Source of the DNA: an uncultured Pontibacter sp.
Lineage (GTDB): Bacteria > Bacteroidota > Bacteroidia > Cytophagales > Hymenobacteraceae
Direction: 5' to 3'
Length of the DNA stretch: 56,453 nucleotides
Assembly: GCF_947495565.1 (NCBI RefSeq)
Contig: NZ_CANLZM010000018.1
Span: 1-56,453, forward strand
Shown here: one piece after another, positions 53,464-56,453 of the stretch
Layout of the letters: each line of letters begins with the position of its first letter
Position numbering within the stretch: the stretch's first letter is position 1
Program-made: the position numbers and the translations under genes
Notes under the pieces: model-generated
The model's database searches: none
What the model was told of the DNA's origin: nothing
Seen by the model: the letters and a program-made list of their open reading frames with translations, nothing else

Positions 53464-53697
53464 CTATTTTACGATACTGTCCGGCCGCTGTATAATCTGT
53501 ACCACAACTTCATGCAGGTCGCCTTCTTTGTCTTCTATTTTAAAGATAACCATCGGATTATCTGCGTCATGTATTGATTTTGTTTCTATTACCCGCTCTC
53601 CTTCGTCCAATTTTGTTTCTAGCTGCTCTGTCAGGTCTTTAACGGCTATTGCGAAATTTACTTCCAGTTTACTGGGATTGTAAAACCTTGTCCTCAT
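53464..53697 (-). CDS. Small hypothetical protein
   Basis: 77 residues, MRTRFYNPSKLEVNFAIAVK at the start and VVQIIQRPDSIVK at the end. Mixed charged and hydrophobic with no signal peptide or membrane segment, so probably cytoplasmic. I do not recognise the family. The frame is credible: isolated between a clean terminator and an AT-rich upstream region, ordinary codon use, ATG start. An 8-bp inverted repeat lies just upstream and may be a control site. Confidence 0.7.
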   Translation of the reverse strand: MRTRFYNPSKLEVNFAIAVKDLTEQLETKLDEGERVIETKSIHDADNPMVIFKIEDKEGDLHEVVVQIIQRPDSIVK

Positions 53698-54009
53698 GTT
53701 GATTTAGTTAAATCGAAACCAGTTAAATATGTTTGGTTTCGCAGTTATACTTACAAAAAATCCTATTAAGGAAATGATATATAAAGTATACCTATTTAGG
53801 AGGGTATAGTTACGCAAGTGCTGCAGTATTTAGTTAATATTTAAAAATTATATATTTAAAATATATAAAATTGTGTACTATTTGATTTTAGTTTAATAAA
53901 ATAAAAGAAAAGTATAAAACAAAGATATTTTAATTAACTTGCGCAAAGATTATACGTTAAAGACAGCTAAAGGAACACTTATCTACTATTACGTATTCTA
54001 TAAAAAAGA
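53698..54009. other. AT-rich intergenic region between divergent genes
   Basis: 312 bases, strongly A/T, no open frame. It includes the inverted repeat at 53714-53741 and AAGTATA copies near 53744, 53784 and 53910. Confidence 0.5.
53714..53741. promoter_or_regulatory. Inverted repeat upstream of the 77-residue gene, possible operator
   Basis: CGAAACCA (53714-53721) and TGGTTTCG (53734-53741) are perfect inverted copies 12 bases apart, 16 bases before the start codon. It could be a protein-binding site or a leader hairpin. Confidence 0.35.
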
Positions 54010-54405
54010 ATGAAAAGATATTTACTAGTACTCGTATTAACATTAATAGGAGCAGCCAGCCAAGCTCAAGGGCTAGGTGCTACAGACGATGGCTTGGATT
54101 TGGTGGTGCTGTCTATGGATTTGGATGGGCCGGCAATGGCAAGTATGGAAATGAAGCAGGAGTTGAGCCTGACAGAGGAGCAGTTAAGACAGGTGGCTCA
54201 ACTAAACATGAGCCGTTACCAGCAGCTGCAGCGAGCAGAAGCTAACTTCACTAACGATCTGCTATCTCGTTCCAGAGAGTTTAGAAACATTCAATTTGAC
54301 AATGACCAGAACCTGAAAGGCATTTTGTCGCCGCAACAATTGCGTTCCTATCAGAAGCTGGAAGGCCGCTTAGACTTACATTTGATAACTGAAAACGAAG
54401 AATAG
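54010..54405 (+). CDS. Small secreted protein with Spy/CpxP-like LTxxQ motifs
   Basis: 131 residues. Signal peptide MKRYLLVLVLTLIGAASQAQ. The helical mature part has KQELSLTEEQLRQVAQLNMSR and ILSPQQLRSYQKL, resembling the LTxxQ repeats of periplasmic Spy/CpxP chaperones (weak, pattern-based). It is acidic at the end. It shares a terminator with the converging lipoprotein gene. It is probably a periplasmic protein; a chaperone role is speculative. Confidence 0.7.
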   Translation: MKRYLLVLVLTLIGAASQAQGLGATDDGLDLVVLSMDLDGPAMASMEMKQELSLTEEQLRQVAQLNMSRYQQLQRAEANFTNDLLSRSREFRNIQFDNDQNLKGILSPQQLRSYQKLEGRLDLHLITENEE

Positions 54406-54415
54406 GTTTAACAAT

Positions 54416-54470
54416 AATAACAGCAACAGAAAAGCCCGGGAATTACTCGGGCTTTTCTGTTGCTGTTATT
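54416..54470. terminator. Bidirectional terminator overlapping the end of the converging gene
   Basis: A 23-bp perfect stem (54416-54438 with 54448-54470; core CAGCAACAGAAAAGCCCG) with a 9-base loop. The stop codon of the minus-strand lipoprotein gene (54445-54443) lies in the loop. Confidence 0.9.
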
Positions 54471-54850
54471 GGTTTGTAGTAGGTTATCTCTGATACTTTG
54501 CCCAAAGAGTTTATCCTGATCTGGACCCTGTTCGCCTCTGACATTTTTTTGCGGTCGTCCTGGCATTGGGCACCAGGCTCAATATAATAATAATAAATAC
54601 GCTGGCTCCGCTCCATCAGCTCCTCGCTGTCTGGTTTGCCTAATAAATTCCGCACTATATACTCTTTTTTGCCATACAGCTCTTTTCTGATCAACTCAAA
54701 ATCGTCTGCCAATCCGGCACGCAGATTATCACATCCAAAACGGTCGTCTTTCCAGGTATCGCTGTCAAAGTCTTTCAGGCTATCTGGTGTGGAGCAGGCC
54801 CCTAAAAGTAAAAGGAACAGAGCAGGTGCAAGTATAAATCGTTTTCTCAT
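54443..54850 (-). CDS. Small lipoprotein, unknown function
   Basis: 135 residues from ATG 54850 (MRKRFILAPALFLLLLGAC, lipobox LGAC); the longer frame to 54919 is not supported. The mature part has DRFGCDNLRAGLADDFELIR, YIVRNLLGKPDSEEL (an SmpA/BamE-like 'LLGxP' turn) and RIYYYYIEPGAQCQ. It may be a small BamE-fold lipoprotein, but the evidence is thin. Its last nine codons lie inside a terminator stem, so the coding end and the transcription stop signal are shared. Confidence 0.75.
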   Translation of the reverse strand: MRKRFILAPALFLLLLGACSTPDSLKDFDSDTWKDDRFGCDNLRAGLADDFELIRKELYGKKEYIVRNLLGKPDSEELMERSQRIYYYYIEPGAQCQDDRKKMSEANRVQIRINSLGKVSEITYYKPITATEKPE

Positions 54851-55121
54851 GGTCTTGTTTAGGAGGCATAAAGTTGCAGCAAGTTCTTTTGCCAGACAAG
54901 AACAAGTATAAAAAAACATTAACTATAAAATTACTTATATAGAATATGATAGTGTTAGTATTCTGCTGATTAGGCTGCTGAAGCTGTTGTACAAGTTGAA
55001 TTTAACTGCTAGATTAAGTGTTCGGAGTGGTACTAAAGGTACAGCAATGGAACAATTTGCACAGTAATTCATGTTGCTTTAGCCGAACTCGCAACACAGA
55101 ACAGAAAGCTTAATCAAACTT

Positions 55122-55934
55122 ATGGTAAAAGTATTTTTAACTGCTATCACCCTCGGTCTATTATCCTTCACCTCGCCTGCGCCAGAACGCACACTGGCAA
55201 CGCCACCTGCCTTTGCGGCGGAAGCAACTGGTGTAAATGGCAGCCTAGCCGAACTTGGCGCTGCTGCAAAAGAGGCCGCTTTTGACAACCATGTTCAGGA
55301 GCTTTACAATGCGGCAGGCTTGAAACAAAAAGGCCTATCGTATGCTGTTTTTGAGAAGGCGTTGGTAGGATTTCAGAATTTTAAGCGTCTGAAAATGGTA
55401 GCACCCGAAAAATCCATACTTTCAGTGGTAGACTTTACCAAATCAAGTGCCCAGAAGCGCCTTTGGATCATTGATCTAAAATCCAAAAAAGTGCTTTTTA
55501 ATACACTGGTTGCGCATGGCCGCAATACAGGGCAGGACAAAGCCACACAGTTTTCAAACGAATCGGGCTCCTTCATGAGCAGCCTTGGTTTTTATTTAAC
55601 TGATGCCACGTACTTCGGCAAGCACGGCCTTTCTCTACGCTTACAGGGAATGGATGCCAATTACAACTCCAATGCCATGGAAAGAGCCATTGTGGTGCAC
55701 GGCGCTGATTATGTGAGTGAGAATTTTGTGAAGCAGTATGGGCGATTGGGCCGTAGCCTCGGGTGCCCGTCTGTGCCAAGAGAGATTTCAAAAGACGTGA
55801 TCGAAACAATAAAAGATAAATCAGTGCTGTATATTCACGGTAACGATAAGCAATACTCTTCACGCTACCTGAACAACACGCAGGCAGTTGAGTATTATGC
55901 CGCAGAGACAGGAGAAGCTGTTCTAAACATCTGA
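55122..55934 (+). CDS. Murein L,D-transpeptidase catalytic domain protein (YkuD_2-like)
   Basis: 270 residues. Signal peptide MVKVFLTAITLGLLSFTSPA. The catalytic part has LWIIDLKSKKVLFNTLVAHG, the conserved His in IVVHGADYVS and the Cys in RLGRSLGCPSVP, the HGx-x-SxGCxxxP pattern of L,D-transpeptidases. The family is predicted to cross-link or modify peptidoglycan in the periplasm. It is a single gene followed by a strong palindromic terminator. Length is normal for YkuD_2. Confidence 0.9.
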   Translation: MVKVFLTAITLGLLSFTSPAPERTLATPPAFAAEATGVNGSLAELGAAAKEAAFDNHVQELYNAAGLKQKGLSYAVFEKALVGFQNFKRLKMVAPEKSILSVVDFTKSSAQKRLWIIDLKSKKVLFNTLVAHGRNTGQDKATQFSNESGSFMSSLGFYLTDATYFGKHGLSLRLQGMDANYNSNAMERAIVVHGADYVSENFVKQYGRLGRSLGCPSVPREISKDVIETIKDKSVLYIHGNDKQYSSRYLNNTQAVEYYAAETGEAVLNI

Positions 55935-55948
55935 GCTATTAAACTTAC

Positions 55949-55998
55949 AATAAACAAAAAGCCGCCTATTGCTAGCAATAGGCGGCTTTTTGTTTATT
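55949..55998. terminator. 50-bp perfect palindromic bidirectional terminator
   Basis: All positions pair around 55973/55974 (core GCCGCCTATTGCTAGC). A and T runs lie at both ends. It separates the converging transpeptidase gene and the 65-residue membrane gene. Confidence 0.92.
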
Positions 55999-56008
55999 AA
56001 GTCGCTAC

Positions 56009-56206
56009 TTAAGCTTCGTCTTTTGTAGTTTTAACCAGGTTGATCCCTGCGAAAAAGAAGATCAGACCAACTATAAACGGTACGGCGGAAGTATACTTTC
56101 CTACTACGCCGCCATCACCTCCCATCAGGAAGGCATAAGCACCCCATATAATCCCTACGATACCCAGTAAAGTAAGAATGGTGCCGAAAGTTCTCTTCTG
56201 ATTCAT
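56009..56206 (-). CDS. Small two-span membrane protein, unknown function
   Basis: 65 residues. Two hydrophobic segments (FGTILTLLGIVGIIWGAYAF and AVPFIVGLIFFFAGINLV) are separated by a Gly-rich turn (MGGDGGVVGKYTS). The tail is charged (KTTKDEA). I do not recognise a named family, though such proteins are common in Bacteroidota. It contains one palindromic AAGTATACTT (56089-56098). ATG 56206 is the only credible start. Confidence 0.75.
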   Translation of the reverse strand: MNQKRTFGTILTLLGIVGIIWGAYAFLMGGDGGVVGKYTSAVPFIVGLIFFFAGINLVKTTKDEA

Positions 56207-56279
56207 GGTTCTTTGAATTTAGTTATCACACCTGCAACGCAATATTGCAAGCTGGTGTAAGTACGAAATCGGTATAATA

Positions 56280-56309
56280 AAGTATAAATCTTTTCTAATA
56301 TTTATACTT
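56280..56309. repeat. Inverted pair of the AAGTATAAA motif
   Basis: AAGTATAAA (56280-56288) and TTTATACTT (56301-56309), 12 bases apart, upstream of the small membrane gene. The rest of the window to 56453 shows no gene. Confidence 0.6.
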
Positions 56310-56453
56310 GCTCAGGCTAACTTCTAAATACCACAACCAGCGGCAAAGCTTCCACGTTTTCTCTGTACCGTTGGCACAAATTCCCCCTATATTAACTATT
56401 GATTTCTCCGGCTAACGCTTCTGCGTATCTACACTGTATCCCTTGCAAGACCG

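Noticed and set aside
2411..56309. AAGTATA copies as promoter -10 elements
   Set aside because: Most lie inside coding regions and in both orientations, and Bacteroidota promoters use TAnnTTTG rather than this motif.
1..56453. tRNA, rRNA, CRISPR or a complete defence system
   Set aside because: I looked for these on both strands and saw no cloverleaf, rRNA signature, regular repeat-spacer array or recognisable defence gene set. A covariance-model search would be needed to exclude small RNAs.

Overview
The window looks like chromosomal DNA of a Bacteroidota member, most likely a Pontibacter or Hymenobacter relative (inference). Supporting signs are type IX secretion (T9SS) C-terminal tails on three secreted proteins, an UpxY-type NusG paralogue in a polysaccharide locus, DUF4199 proteins, a permease fused to a DtxR-type domain, weak Shine-Dalgarno signals and moderate G+C with very AT-rich gaps.

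Layout. (1) 1-2.0 kb is a mobile-element graveyard next to the 3' end of mnmE. It holds the tail of an IS3-family transposase, a complete but decayed IS5/IS427-type element that splits a small HTH gene with an exact TA target duplication, and a broken zinc-finger/HTH gene of the kind found in integrative elements. (2) 2.1-12.2 kb is housekeeping: mnmE, a thioredoxin-fold lipoprotein, a TroABCD-like metal ABC transporter behind an MntR-like regulator, fabH, a glycosyltransferase and dapD. (3) 12.3-19.6 kb carries three secreted T9SS cargo genes built from shuffled domains, one of them a beta-propeller phytase. (4) 19.9-47.5 kb is a large exopolysaccharide locus. A minus-strand run starts with Wza- and Wzc-like genes and an UpxY-like antiterminator, then a nucleotidyltransferase/kinase fusion, a flippase, an APH-like kinase, glycosyltransferases, a Wzy-like polymerase, two FemAB/CelD-type acyltransferases and an asparagine synthase. 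A plus-strand part holds two paralogous polysaccharide lyases, the WcaJ-like initiating transferase, a polysaccharide deacetylase and a third FemAB/CelD paralogue. About 2.3 kb of AT-rich DNA without genes flanks the first lyase, whose catalytic core is strikingly GC-rich. (5) 47.9-56.4 kb returns to mixed genes: hydroxyacyl-CoA dehydrogenase, two tandem 50-residue membrane proteins, an ABC-F ATPase, two DUF4199 proteins, small secreted proteins and a YkuD_2 L,D-transpeptidase, separated by very clean hairpin terminators.

The most unusual signal is not a gene. The heptamer AAGTATA/TATACTT occurs about 90 times by eye in 56 kb, roughly 7-13 times chance. It falls in all three codon phases and in both orientations, and it occurs as palindromes and inverted pairs. 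It is missing from the mobile region and from the GC-rich lyase core. This behaves like an uptake sequence or another genome-wide signal and deserves a genome-scale test. No CRISPR array, tRNA, rRNA or recognisable defence system was found.
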